DNA of 64,000 bases from Olsenella profusa F0195 (lineage in GTDB: Bacteria > Actinomycetota > Coriobacteriia > Coriobacteriales > Atopobiaceae): NCBI RefSeq assembly GCF_000468755.1, contig NZ_AWEZ01000017.1, forward strand, positions 42,404 through 106,403. The letters are read 5' to 3'. Below the pieces are notes generated by a model. It made no database searches. It was given only the letters and a program-made list of their open reading frames with translations, and was not told where the DNA came from. Below are positions 34,206 through 43,729 of this stretch, in pieces. Within the stretch, counting starts at the first letter, position 1. Every line of letters starts with the position of its first letter. Both the position numbers and the translations under genes were made by a program.

Positions 34206-34222
34206 ACATGCAGACCCGTGAC

Positions 34223-34996
34223 CTAGTGTCCCTTGATGGAGTCGAGGAAGTCGCGGGCACGCTGCGCCACCGGATGCTCGAAGAACCGGTCCGGGGCAGC
34301 CTGCTCCAGGATCTGCCCATCGGCCATGAAGACCACACGGTGGGCCACGCGCCGAGCGAAGTTCATCTCGTGCGTGACGACCATCATGGTCATGCCCTCG
34401 TGCGCGAGCTCGACCATCACCTCGAGCACCTCGTTGATCATCTCGGGATCGAGGGCGCTCGTAGGCTCGTCGAAGAGCATGGCCATGGGATGCATGGCCA
34501 GCGAGCGGGCGATGGCCACGCGCTGCTGTTGGCCGCCGGAGAGCTGAGCTGGGACCTTGTGCGCCTGCTCCGCCACGCCCACGCGCCTGAGCAGCTCCAG
34601 TGCCTCGTCCTCCGCCTGCTTGCGCGGGGTGCCCAGCACCTCGACGGGACCCATGGTCACGTTGTCCAGGATCGACTTGTGGGCAAACAGGTTGAAACTC
34701 TGGAACACCATGCCGATCCTCGCCCGCATGGCGGCGAGCTGCCGCCCCTCCTGGGGGAGGGGCGTACCCTCGATGAGGATGTCTCCCGCATCGATGGTCT
34801 CCAGGCGGTTGATGGTGCGGATGAGCGTTGACTTGCCCGAACCAGAGGGTCCGATGACCACGAGCACCTCTCCCTTGCCCACCTTGAGGCTCACGTCCCT
34901 CAGCACGTGGAGGTCGCCAAAGTGCTTCTCCACGTGGCGCAGCTCGATAACGGGCTGCGCGTCCCTGTCCGGGCTGTCGTTCCTGTCCTGTGCCAT
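34223..34996 (-). CDS. polar amino-acid ABC transporter ATP-binding protein
   Basis: A 257-residue ATPase of the GlnQ/GluA type. Walker A is VVIGPSGSGKSTLIRTINRL, the Q-loop FQSFNLFAHKSILDNV, the signature QLSGGQQQRVAIARSL, Walker B AMLFDEPTSALDP and the switch His VVTHEMNFARRVAHRV. It energises uptake with the two permeases and the binding protein upstream in the same operon. It starts 13 bases after the permease stop. Confidence 0.93.
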   Translation of the reverse strand: MAQDRNDSPDRDAQPVIELRHVEKHFGDLHVLRDVSLKVGKGEVLVVIGPSGSGKSTLIRTINRLETIDAGDILIEGTPLPQEGRQLAAMRARIGMVFQSFNLFAHKSILDNVTMGPVEVLGTPRKQAEDEALELLRRVGVAEQAHKVPAQLSGGQQQRVAIARSLAMHPMAMLFDEPTSALDPEMINEVLEVMVELAHEGMTMMVVTHEMNFARRVAHRVVFMADGQILEQAAPDRFFEHPVAQRARDFLDSIKGH

Positions 34997-35009
34997 GGTG
35001 CCTTCCGAT

Positions 35010-35855
35010 CTAGATTGGACGCGCGCTCGAGCGTGTCATGATGGTCACGCCCGTGCGGCTGGCAACCAGCGCGGCCGCCTTGTTGATGAGGTAGTTGAGC
35101 AGGATGTAGATGACCGCCGCCACGAGATAGGTGGAGACGAGCGCGTTGTAGTTGTTCACCAGCACGCGCGCGTTCTGCATCATGTCGGGATAGCTCACCA
35201 CGTAGGCCAGCGTCGTGTCCTTGACCACCACCACGAGCTGCGAGATGAGCGTGGGGATCACGAAGCGCACCGCCTGCGGCAGCACGATCTTGAAGGTGAT
35301 AGCACGCTGGCTCATACCCAGGGAGAGGGCCGCCTCCACCTGCCCCGTGGGAACCGCGTTCACGCCGGCCCGGAACACCTCTGCCAGCACACCCGATGCC
35401 GCGAGGCCCGCCGGGAGCACGATCATCCAGAAGGGCTGCATGCTGATGCCATACTGCGGAAGCACCAGGAAGAAGAAGTAGATGAGCAGCAGGCTGGGGA
35501 CACCACGGAAGAAGTCGGTGACCACGCGGCAGACGCCACGCACCACCATCGGCCCGTTGATACGCCCCAGCATGAGCACGAGACCCAGCACCAGGGCGAG
35601 GGCGCCCGCCGCCAACGAGGCCCACAGCGTACCCAGAAAGCCGGTGCCCAGAAACGCCCAGGTGGTGGGTTGCAGGAAGAACGCCCAGTAGCGGGGCGCG
35701 AACTGTCCCTTCAGCGCGAACTGCCTCAGCACCAGGACGACGAGGGCCAGCAGCAGGACGCTGCCCACCGCCGTCCAGACACGGATGCGGCGACGCGCCC
35801 GAGGACCTGGGGCCTCGTACAGCATGTCGCGCATGGAGGGGGTGTGAGAGCTCAT
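35010..35855 (-). CDS. polar amino-acid ABC transporter permease (second)
   Basis: A 281-residue membrane protein of the HisM/GluD family. The EAA loop that contacts the ATPase is EVFRAGVNAVPTGQVEAALS with SLGMSQRAITFKIVLPQAVR. Membrane helices include VGSVLLLALVVLVLRQF and FLGTLWASLAAGALALVLGL; VTDFFRGVPSLLLIYFFFLV is the typical core. Its ATG overlaps the stop of the preceding permease gene (35852-35855). Confidence 0.92.
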   Translation of the reverse strand: MSSHTPSMRDMLYEAPGPRARRRIRVWTAVGSVLLLALVVLVLRQFALKGQFAPRYWAFFLQPTTWAFLGTGFLGTLWASLAAGALALVLGLVLMLGRINGPMVVRGVCRVVTDFFRGVPSLLLIYFFFLVLPQYGISMQPFWMIVLPAGLAASGVLAEVFRAGVNAVPTGQVEAALSLGMSQRAITFKIVLPQAVRFVIPTLISQLVVVVKDTTLAYVVSYPDMMQNARVLVNNYNALVSTYLVAAVIYILLNYLINKAAALVASRTGVTIMTRSSARPI

Positions 35856-36511
35856 CGCAGGACCCTCGCCCTCTTGTCGACATGGTTGCCCGCCCAGCCA
35901 ATTGCCACCGCGGTGAGGACATAGCCTAGGGCCGACAGCACGAACGCGACGATACCTCCCGTCGTATGCGTGTTGACATACGAGACCACACCTGTGAGCT
36001 CATTGGGATCAAGCGGCACCTGCGAGCCGAGGGACGTGGTGAGCATGACGGCGATGAGCAGGTTGGTCATGGGCAGGATGGTGGCCCGCAGGGCCTGGGG
36101 AACCACCACCTGGCGCATGATCTGCCCAAAGGTGAGGCCGAGGGAGCGCGCCGCCTCGATCTGGCCCACGGGAATGGTGTTGATGCCGCTCATGAAGTTC
36201 TCGCTGCCAAACGATGACGCCACCAGCGAGACGACCACGATCACGCTGGGGAGGTAGTCGAGCACGATACCCAAACGGGGCAGCGAGTACACGACAATCA
36301 CCAGCAGCGAGATGCCGGGGATGTTGCGGAACACCTGCACATAGAGGTCACCGAAGCGGCGGAGCGGCGCAATGGGACAGGTGCGCATGATGGTGACGGC
36401 CAGGGCCAGCACCATCACGAACACGAATGACACGGCGGTCATGCCCCAGGTCGTGAGCAGCGCCGCAAGATACCTGTCGCCGTACTGGGCGACAAGCTCG
36501 CTAAGCCCCAT
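35852..36511 (-). CDS. polar amino-acid ABC transporter permease (first)
   Basis: A 219-residue membrane protein of the GluC/HisQ family. It has VFRNIPGISLLVIVVYSLP in the core and the EAA loop GINTIPVGQIEAARSLGLTF followed by GQIMRQVVVPQALR. Five helices are visible. It lies 74 bases after the binding-protein gene, separated by a stem-loop, and overlaps the next permease by 4 bases. Confidence 0.92.
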   Translation of the reverse strand: MGLSELVAQYGDRYLAALLTTWGMTAVSFVFVMVLALAVTIMRTCPIAPLRRFGDLYVQVFRNIPGISLLVIVVYSLPRLGIVLDYLPSVIVVVSLVASSFGSENFMSGINTIPVGQIEAARSLGLTFGQIMRQVVVPQALRATILPMTNLLIAVMLTTSLGSQVPLDPNELTGVVSYVNTHTTGGIVAFVLSALGYVLTAVAIGWAGNHVDKRARVLR

Positions 36512-36528
36512 GCCCGCCTCCTCTCAAA

Positions 36529-36555
36529 GGGAGGACCCCAGTATGGGGGTCTCCC
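36529..36555 (-). terminator. intercistronic stem-loop between binding protein and permease
   Basis: GGGAGGACCCC (36529-36539) can pair with GGGGGTCTCCC (36545-36555) with one bulge. Such hairpins after binding-protein genes commonly reduce read-through or protect the upstream mRNA, giving excess binding protein. Confidence 0.5.
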
Positions 36556-36585
36556 GCACGTCGGTCCCCTGTGCTGGGCCCAAGC

Positions 36586-37563
36586 CTATGCCTTGCCCAC
36601 CTGCGGCGGCTCGGGGGCCGTGGACTGGTTGGTGCGGTCACCGATGGCGATCTGCCACAGCTTCGCCCAGGTGCCATCGTCCTCCACCTTCTGGAGGAAG
36701 TCGTTCACGAAGGAGACGCCATCGGAGCCGAGGGGCAGGCCGATGCCGTAGGGGTCGACGGTCCCAAAGGGCTCGCCCACGATCTTGAAGCTCTCGGGCT
36801 GCTGGGCAACCACGCTCTCCAGCAGCGTGAGATCAAAGGCATAGGCATCGACCCGGCCCTGCGAGAGTGCCTCCTCCGCCTCCAAGGAGGTCTGGAACAG
36901 CTGCTGCTTGGCGTCGGGGGCGGCCTCGCTCAGCAGGTCGGGACCGGTGGAGCCCGACTGCACGGCGACGTTCTTGCCGGCAAGGTCCTCGATGCCGTTG
37001 ATGTCGGTGTTGTCCTGCGCGACCAGGATGCCCTGGCGCGACTCGTAGTAGGGGCCGGCGAAGGAGATGACCCTCTTGCGGTCATCCGTGATGGAATAGG
37101 TTGCGAACACGCAGTCCACCTGCCCATTCTGCAGGACGGACTCGCGCGTGTCGGAGGTCACCTGGGTGAGCGTGTACCTGTCCGCATCCCCTAGGACGTA
37201 GCGCGTGAGGAGCTGCGCCAGACCGGCATCGAAGCCGTAGTCCTTGCCGTCGGTGTCATCCAACTGGGAGAACAGCGTGGACGTCTCCACCCCGCCCAGC
37301 AGGAGCGTACCGCGATCCTTGATGGCCTGCGCCCAGGAGCTGGCGGCGATGGTCGTATCGTCCGCGACGATCCCGGAGGCGACCAGGCCGTTGAAGGCGT
37401 CCGTATCGATCTTGGTTGCCGAGGAGGTCGAGACGTCGCCCGACGGCGCCGTGGGAGATGGCGCACCATCACCCGAGCAGGCGGTCAGAACCAGGGCCGC
37501 AGAGGCGGCGAGGCCCGTGCCAACGAACGTGCGACGTGAGATGTCAGTGGCATGATTCAGCAT
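36586..37563 (-). CDS. amino-acid ABC transporter substrate-binding lipoprotein, likely Tat-exported
   Basis: A 325-residue periplasmic-binding-protein type II. The N-terminus DISRRTFVGTGLAASAALVL has a twin-arginine motif (SRRTFV) and ends in the lipobox LTAC, so it looks like a Tat-dependent lipoprotein. The body fits the SBP_bac_3 (glutamate/polar amino acid) family: GFDAGLAQLLTRYVLGD, FATYSITDDRKRVISFAGPYY, DLAGKNVAVQSGSTGPDLL and EPFGTVDPYGIGLPLGSDGV. ATG 37563 follows GAAGGG. It is the first gene of the importer operon. Substrate is probably glutamate or glutamine, by family only. Confidence 0.9.
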   Translation of the reverse strand: MLNHATDISRRTFVGTGLAASAALVLTACSGDGAPSPTAPSGDVSTSSATKIDTDAFNGLVASGIVADDTTIAASSWAQAIKDRGTLLLGGVETSTLFSQLDDTDGKDYGFDAGLAQLLTRYVLGDADRYTLTQVTSDTRESVLQNGQVDCVFATYSITDDRKRVISFAGPYYESRQGILVAQDNTDINGIEDLAGKNVAVQSGSTGPDLLSEAAPDAKQQLFQTSLEAEEALSQGRVDAYAFDLTLLESVVAQQPESFKIVGEPFGTVDPYGIGLPLGSDGVSFVNDFLQKVEDDGTWAKLWQIAIGDRTNQSTAPEPPQVGKA

Positions 37564-37789
37564 ATGTGTCCCTTCGCGGCCAAAGGTTGGGAAAGCCCCC
37601 TGGACCATTTACCTGGAGTCGAGCAGCCACGTGCCCAAACTCGCCCTTCAAACGAATTCATGTTTACCCCGCATTGGCCCAGTCTAGTCCATCGATGTGG
37701 GACGCAGGGCCCTGAATTGCCTATAGCCAGTGGGAGACAGGGACGAATGCCCCGACCACGGCCCTCTCGAACCACCGGGTCTTCCATGC

Positions 37790-38674
37790 CTACGTCAGCT
37801 GCATGGCAGCGATCACGGCGACGCCCAGGATGATGCGGTACACGCCAAAGGGCCTGAAGTCGTGCCTCTTGACAAAGCCCATGAGGAAGCGGATGGCCAG
37901 AAGCGACACGAGGAACGCCACGATGCATCCCGCGGTGAGGATGGACCCCTCATAGGACGAGAAGCCATTGCCACCAGCACAGAATTTGACCAGCTTGAGG
38001 GCGCTGGCACCAAACATGGTGGGGATGGCCAGGAAGAACGTGAACTCTGCGGCAACGGGGCGAGAGCAGCCCAGGATCAGGCCACCGATGATGGTCGATC
38101 CGGAGCGCGAGGTGCCCGGCACCAGGGAGAGCACCTGGAAGATGCCAATGCCGATGGCCGTCGGAAAGCCCAGCTCGGTCATGTCCCGCACGCGGGCACG
38201 GTCGTCGTCGGCGACCGTCTGGACGGCATGCGCCCCCACCGCATGCCGGGGCCGGGACCGCACCGTCTCGATCACGATGAACGCAGCGCCATAGACGATG
38301 AGCGCGGCGGCAATGACGGGAGAGGACTGCAGGTGCTCATCGATCCAATCGTTCAAGGGCAGGCCGATGATGGCGGCGGGGATGGTGGCGACCACGATCT
38401 TGGCCCAGAGCGCCCAGGTCCCACGGCGCCCTGCCGCATCCTTATGGCGGGAGAAGGGATTGAGCCGCCCAAAGAAGAGCACGCACACGGCCAGGATGGC
38501 ACCGAGCTGAATGACCACGAGGAACATGTCCCAGAAGTCCGCCGTCACGGCAAGCGGCATGACCCGCTGCAGCAGCAGCATGTGGCCCGTAGACGAGATG
38601 GGCAGCCATTCCGTGATGCCCTCGACGATGCCGTACAGTATGGCCTTCAACAGCTCGATGAGGTTCAAGCACAT
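37790..38674 (-). CDS. uppP: undecaprenyl-diphosphatase (BacA/UppP type)
   Basis: A 294-residue membrane phosphatase recycling the lipid carrier for peptidoglycan synthesis; overproduction gives bacitracin resistance. Catalytic motifs are IVEGITEWLPISSTGHMLLL and LVPGTSRSGSTIIGGLILG; multiple helices follow. ATG 38674 (MCLNLIELLKAI) has GGGG upstream and fits the family N-terminus; the in-frame extension to 38878 does not. A central Arg/His-rich insertion (SRPRHAVGAHAVQTVADDD) is longer than usual. Confidence 0.92.
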   Translation of the reverse strand: MCLNLIELLKAILYGIVEGITEWLPISSTGHMLLLQRVMPLAVTADFWDMFLVVIQLGAILAVCVLFFGRLNPFSRHKDAAGRRGTWALWAKIVVATIPAAIIGLPLNDWIDEHLQSSPVIAAALIVYGAAFIVIETVRSRPRHAVGAHAVQTVADDDRARVRDMTELGFPTAIGIGIFQVLSLVPGTSRSGSTIIGGLILGCSRPVAAEFTFFLAIPTMFGASALKLVKFCAGGNGFSSYEGSILTAGCIVAFLVSLLAIRFLMGFVKRHDFRPFGVYRIILGVAVIAAMQLT

Positions 38675-38876
38675 TCCCTTCCCCAGCTTCAGATGCCCAT
38701 CCATGATGACGCAACGGCACCACCGCCCCTCCCTTCCCACAAGACAACCATGTGCCCACCACGGGCCGCTCACGGAATGCGGGTCACGCAGGCCCACGGG
38801 CTGCGAAGGAACGACGGGGAGACGGGTAGACTCACCCACAGGGACCATGACCCCATCACGGCAGGAGGCGCTCACC

Positions 38877-39326
38877 ATGACTGACTATCAAAGCCTGGGG
38901 TACGACAAGATCTTCGTGACGCTGGATGGCACCGAGATGCAGCAGAAGGTGTTGGGCCGAGCCACCATCGTGGCGGCAAACAACAATGCCGAGCTCTACA
39001 TCGGCCATGTGATAGACTCCACGGCACTCGAGGCGGCAGGCACCTATCCAGGCGAGCTCATCGCCGCCCTAGAGAAGAGCTTCCGTGAGTCCATCGCAGT
39101 GGACGTGGCAAAGGCACGGTCGGAGGATGCCATCAAGAAGGTGGAGGTCATCGTCAAGGCCGGTCGCATCCGCGAGACCCTCAAGGAGGAGATGATCGAC
39201 GTCATCCACCCGGATCTCATCATCTGTGGCGCGCGTGGCCTCTCGTCCATCAAATACGCGCTCCTGGGTTCCATCTCCACCTACCTCACCCGTAACGCCA
39301 AATGCGACACGCTGGTCATCAAGTAG
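38877..39326 (+). CDS. universal stress protein (UspA family)
   Basis: A 149-residue protein. The N-terminal YDKIFVTLDGTEMQQKVLGR and the C-terminal ATP-binding loop GARGLSSIKYALLGSISTYL (G-2X-G-9X-G-S) match nucleotide-binding UspA proteins. ATG 38877 follows GCAGGAGGC. Divergent from uppP; no obvious operon. The central stretch from SFRESIAVDV to IVKAGRIRETLKEEM is typical. Confidence 0.9.
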   Translation: MTDYQSLGYDKIFVTLDGTEMQQKVLGRATIVAANNNAELYIGHVIDSTALEAAGTYPGELIAALEKSFRESIAVDVAKARSEDAIKKVEVIVKAGRIRETLKEEMIDVIHPDLIICGARGLSSIKYALLGSISTYLTRNAKCDTLVIK

Positions 39327-39527
39327 GGGAGTCCACGCCAGACATACGCGGGGCCAGGCCGTCGTGGCATGCGGATGCGCGGCGGCCTGGTTCCTGTCGC
39401 GGCCTCAGGGCCGCAAAGGCCCGCGGCATGCCGCAGTACGCCTCGCGCGCGGCCGTATGTGTATGGCACAATCACACGAACGTCCCACGCACCCGCTACA
39501 ATCGGGCGACCCAACGAGAGGATCCGT

Positions 39528-42380
39528 ATGAACCAGGACTTCACCCATATCGCCACGGAACCCCTGAGCGAGCTCTCGGGCACGGCGCACATCTACCGTC
39601 ATCGTTCCGGCGCCCGCGTGATGTGGCTCGATGTGGATGATGACAACCGGAGCTTTGCCATCGCCTTCAAGACGCCGCCCGCCAACAGCACCGGCGTCTT
39701 CCACATCCTGGAGCACTCCGTGCTCTGCGGGAGCGAGCGGTTCCCCGTCAAGGAGCCCTTCGTCAACCTCATCAAGACGTCCATGCAGACCTTTCTGAAC
39801 GCCATGACCTTTCCCGACAAGACCATCTACCCCGTGGCCTCCACCAACGTCCGGGACCTCGAGAACCTCATGGACGTCTACCTGGACGCGGTGTTGCACC
39901 CCGCCATCTATCGCCGCCCACGCATCTTCGAGCAGGAGGGCTGGCATCTCGAGGCCACGGACGAGGGAGTGCTCTCCTACAACGGCGTGGTCTACAACGA
40001 GATGCAGGGCGCCCTCTCCAATCCGGACGAGGTGCTCATGCAGGCCCTGAACGAGCAGCTCTTCCCCCAGACGGCCTATGGCTTCGAGTCCGGTGGCGAC
40101 CCCAAGGTCATCCCGAGCCTGAGCTATGAGGAGTTCCTGGACACCCACGCGCGCCACTACACCCTCGAGAACAGCTACACCATCCTCTATGGCAACCTGG
40201 ACATCGAGCGGGAGCTGGCCTTCATCGGCGCGCGCTTTGACGGTGCGCGCACCCAGGCGGCAGGAGCACCCAACCCGCTGGCACTGCAGGCACCCGTCAC
40301 ACCGGCGCTGCGACGCGTGGAGATGGTCACCTCGCCCGACAACGCCACGATTGGCCTGGCCTATGTGCTCGGCACGGCCGCCGAACGCGAGCGCGTGCTC
40401 GCGGTGGACGTGCTGCTGGACGCCCTCACGGGATCCAACGAGGCTCCGCTCAAGCGCGCCGTGCTGGACAGCGGCCTGGGTGACGACCTCAGCGCCTATC
40501 TCATGGACGCCACCCTGCAACCGGTCGTGATCTTTGACCTCAAGGGGGCGAGGCCGCAGGTCGCGCAGGAGTTCCGCACCCTGGTGGAGGACACCTGCCG
40601 CAGGCTCTGCACGGACGGCATCGAGCGCCAGCGCCTGGTCGCATCGCTCGCGCAGGCGGAATTCAACCTACGAGAGGGCGACTTCGGTGGCGTCGCCGAC
40701 GGCGTCGCGCTCTCGATGGCGGCGCTCTCGAGCTGGCTCTACGACGATGACCGACCCGTGGACTACCTGCGGTACCAGGACGCCATCGACCACATGCGCG
40801 ACCAGCTGGACCAGGGCTACTTCGAGACGCTCCTGCGCGAGCTGGTGCCCGAGAGCGCCCACAATGCCGAGGTGGAGCTGGATCCCGTCGAGCAGGCGAA
40901 GCAGGACGGCACGGCGGGTCCCGCGAGCATGGGCGCAGAGGGGCTCGAGCGCGTGCGTGCCGAGGTGGCGGCACTGCGCGACGAGCAGGAGGCGCCAGAC
41001 GCGCCGGAGGACCTGGCCAAGCTCCCCCGCCTGAGCGTGACGGACATCGGGGATGCCCCTGCCGAACAGGCGCTGTGCGAGCTGCAGGCGCCACTCCCCT
41101 GCCTCTATCACGAGTTGAGGACACACCGCATCACCTATGCCTATCACTACTTCGACCTGAGACACCTCTCCTTGGATGACCTCCCCTACGTGGGCGTGCT
41201 GGCCACCTTGCTCGGCAACCTGGACACGGCGGCGCACACGGCCGCCGAGCTGGACATGCTCGTCGAGGAGCAGCTGGGCGACCTCTCGTTCTTCACCAAC
41301 GTCTACGCGACGGACGAGGCCGATGAGACGCGGCCCTTCATGGTGGCGAGCGCGAGCGCGCTCTCCGAACATCTGGACGCGCTGGCCACGCTGCCCACCG
41401 AGGTGTGGGGCACCACGTCGTTCGCCGATGGCGACCGCATCTTCGAGCAGCTCATGCAGCAGCGTGTGGGTCTCGACCAGTACTTCACGGGGGCGGGCCA
41501 TTCCGCAGGCATGGCGCGGCTCTCCACGCACTACTCCCGCGGCGCCGCGCTCTCGGATCGCATGAGTGGCATCGACTACTACCTGTTCGTGAAGGACCTG
41601 CTCGCCAACTGGGACGAGCGCGCGGATGACCTGGCCGAGCGGCTGGGCGACCTCTGCCACCGCATCTTCGTGGCCGATGGCGTGACCGTAAGCCTCACCG
41701 GCTCCATGGCCGACTGCACGCGCTTCTGGGAGCTGGGAGGCACCCTGGGCCTGAGCGTGGCCGCACCCTGTGACACTCGGCTCGAGATGCCGCAGCCCAC
41801 CCCCACCAACGAGGCCTTCGTCATTCCCTCCACCGTAAGCTACGTCTGCGAGGGCGATGCCCGGGCCGCAGGCGACCAGTTGGGTCTGGGCACCTGGCAG
41901 GTGATCTCGCGCGTGCTCTCCTATGACTACCTATGGAATGCCGTCCGCGTGAGGGGCGGCGCCTATGGGGTGGGCTTCAGGCGAACGCCCCTGGGGCTCA
42001 GGCAGTTCTGGTCGTATCGCGACCCCAGCGTCGATGACACGCTCGCCCGTTACGAGGGCACGGCATCCTGGCTTGCCGCCTGGGATAGCGGTCCAGAGGA
42101 GCTCGAGGGCTACATCGTGTCGACCGTCGCCGGTCACGACGCGCCACTCAAGGCGCGCGCCCTCGCGCGCAGGCAGGACGGCGACTACTTCGCCGACAGA
42201 CCCGCCACGTGGCGCGACCGCATGCGCGCACAGATGCTGGCGGTGACGGCGGATGACATCCGTGCGGCGGCCAAGGCGCTCGAGGGGCTTCCCCACCACC
42301 ATGCCGTATGCGTGTTTGGGCCGCGGGAGGCCATCGAGGCCAGCAGGCAGACCTTCGAGATCACCGAACTTGTAAGCTAG
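39528..42380 (+). CDS. M16C-family zinc metalloprotease (presequence protease-like)
   Basis: A 950-residue protein with the inverted zinc motif in FHILEHSVLCGSERFPVKEP (HxxEH) and the distal Glu region in VVYNEMQGALSNPDEV. The length and four-domain architecture fit M16C (PreP/Cym1-like) enzymes that degrade short peptides inside a closed chamber. No signal peptide, so probably cytoplasmic. ATG 39528 follows GAGAGGATC; the upstream in-frame extension has no homology. The role in bacteria is poorly defined. Confidence 0.92.
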   Translation: MNQDFTHIATEPLSELSGTAHIYRHRSGARVMWLDVDDDNRSFAIAFKTPPANSTGVFHILEHSVLCGSERFPVKEPFVNLIKTSMQTFLNAMTFPDKTIYPVASTNVRDLENLMDVYLDAVLHPAIYRRPRIFEQEGWHLEATDEGVLSYNGVVYNEMQGALSNPDEVLMQALNEQLFPQTAYGFESGGDPKVIPSLSYEEFLDTHARHYTLENSYTILYGNLDIERELAFIGARFDGARTQAAGAPNPLALQAPVTPALRRVEMVTSPDNATIGLAYVLGTAAERERVLAVDVLLDALTGSNEAPLKRAVLDSGLGDDLSAYLMDATLQPVVIFDLKGARPQVAQEFRTLVEDTCRRLCTDGIERQRLVASLAQAEFNLREGDFGGVADGVALSMAALSSWLYDDDRPVDYLRYQDAIDHMRDQLDQGYFETLLRELVPESAHNAEVELDPVEQAKQDGTAGPASMGAEGLERVRAEVAALRDEQEAPDAPEDLAKLPRLSVTDIGDAPAEQALCELQAPLPCLYHELRTHRITYAYHYFDLRHLSLDDLPYVGVLATLLGNLDTAAHTAAELDMLVEEQLGDLSFFTNVYATDEADETRPFMVASASALSEHLDALATLPTEVWGTTSFADGDRIFEQLMQQRVGLDQYFTGAGHSAGMARLSTHYSRGAALSDRMSGIDYYLFVKDLLANWDERADDLAERLGDLCHRIFVADGVTVSLTGSMADCTRFWELGGTLGLSVAAPCDTRLEMPQPTPTNEAFVIPSTVSYVCEGDARAAGDQLGLGTWQVISRVLSYDYLWNAVRVRGGAYGVGFRRTPLGLRQFWSYRDPSVDDTLARYEGTASWLAAWDSGPEELEGYIVSTVAGHDAPLKARALARRQDGDYFADRPATWRDRMRAQMLAVTADDIRAAAKALEGLPHHHAVCVFGPREAIEASRQTFEITELVS

Positions 42381-42415
42381 GGCCGCATCGTACGCAGCGA
42401 CATGTGGGGAGGGTC

Positions 42416-43729
42416 ATGGCACAGCGAAGCGTTGGCGACCGCATCATAGGGTGGTACGGCGATGTGGCCGCACGCAACCTGGAGTCACGGCCCGACAGGG
42501 TACGTCAGTGGCTCATGATGGGCTTCAAGCTCATGGCGCGAAAGTCCCGCCTGTTGCCCGACGGGAGATTCCTGCGCTCGGGCAGGGAGGGCTATGCGCT
42601 CTTCATGAACTCCGTGGTGGATGCCATGGCCGACGCGGAGAACTCCGTGATCACCAGCATCTTCATGCCCAACGAGCTCTTTCGTGCCCTGCACCTCATG
42701 CCCGTGACGGCCGAGGCCGTGGCATCGTTCGTGAGCGGTGCCCAGGCGGAGAGCGCCTTCATCGGACAGGCCGAGGGGGCGGGCTTTCCCGAGACGTACT
42801 GTTCGTACCACCGCGTGCTCATGGGGCTGGCCACCTCCGGCATCCTGCGGCCGCGCAGGTACCTGGCGGCGACCTCCGTCGCCTGCGATGCCAACAACCT
42901 CACGTTTCGCGAGCTCGCCCGAAGGTGGGACGTTCCCTTTGCCTATGTGGACGTGCCCTATGAGACCACGCGCGACTCCATCGGGTATGTGGCCGACCAG
43001 CTGCGCGCGGTCGCCCGCGACGTCGGGGAGGCCTATGGGCGTACGCTGGACGAGGAGCTGCTCCACGAGATGGTGACGCGCTCCCTCACGACACAGGACA
43101 CCCTCGCAGAGAGCCTGCCCCTGAGGCGCGGGAGGTACCTGGCCAACACCATGACGCTCGACATGATGGAGATGCTGGATCTCATGCTCTCGTTGGGCAC
43201 GCCCGAGGCGGCGCGGCTTGCCAGCCACATGTGCGAGGACTACCGGGAGGCACCCGCCTACCGGGGCATCAACCTGGTGTGGGCGCACGTCTCCCCCTAC
43301 TTCCTGGGGTCCATCGCAGAGCACATAGACCATTCGCAGGAGGCGCAGATCGTCGCCTCCGACATGATGTTCAATCACGTGCCCGCCCCCGGCGAGGAGC
43401 GCCTCTTCGGTGCCGACCACCCCTTTGAGGCCATGGCGGAACGCGTGAGCAGGAGCTGCTTCAACGGACCCGCGGAGCGTCGCGTCAGGTGCCTGAGCAG
43501 GCTGGCCCGAAAGACCGGGGCCGACGGGGTGGTGGTGTTCTGCCACTGGGGCTGCAAGCAGACGGCGGGCGCCGCCCAGCTCATGCGTACGAGGCTCGAG
43601 GCCGAGGGCCTACCCGTGCTGGTGCTTGACGGGGATGCCTGCGAGCGTGCCAACTGCATGGAGGGCCAGATGTCCACGCGCCTCTCGGCCTTCCTGGAGC
43701 TGCTGCGCACGCGGAGGGAGGGGACATGA
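42416..43729 (+). CDS. 2-hydroxyacyl-CoA dehydratase D-component-like / double-cubane cluster protein
   Basis: A 437-residue protein of the HgdB/BcrB/YjiM superfamily, which binds iron-sulfur clusters and is reduced by an ATP-driven activator. Candidate cluster cysteines lie in ETYCSYHRVLMG, SVACDANNLTF and VVFCHWGCKQTAGAAQLM, with a further Cys in ERANCMEGQMSTRL. The gene overlaps the next (ATGA), which supplies an activator ATPase. No CoA-transferase or acyl-CoA dehydrogenase is nearby, so the substrate may not be a 2-hydroxyacyl-CoA; related YjiM-type proteins carry an [Fe8S9] cluster. ATG 42416 follows GGGGAGGG. Confidence 0.8.
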   Translation: MAQRSVGDRIIGWYGDVAARNLESRPDRVRQWLMMGFKLMARKSRLLPDGRFLRSGREGYALFMNSVVDAMADAENSVITSIFMPNELFRALHLMPVTAEAVASFVSGAQAESAFIGQAEGAGFPETYCSYHRVLMGLATSGILRPRRYLAATSVACDANNLTFRELARRWDVPFAYVDVPYETTRDSIGYVADQLRAVARDVGEAYGRTLDEELLHEMVTRSLTTQDTLAESLPLRRGRYLANTMTLDMMEMLDLMLSLGTPEAARLASHMCEDYREAPAYRGINLVWAHVSPYFLGSIAEHIDHSQEAQIVASDMMFNHVPAPGEERLFGADHPFEAMAERVSRSCFNGPAERRVRCLSRLARKTGADGVVVFCHWGCKQTAGAAQLMRTRLEAEGLPVLVLDGDACERANCMEGQMSTRLSAFLELLRTRREGT

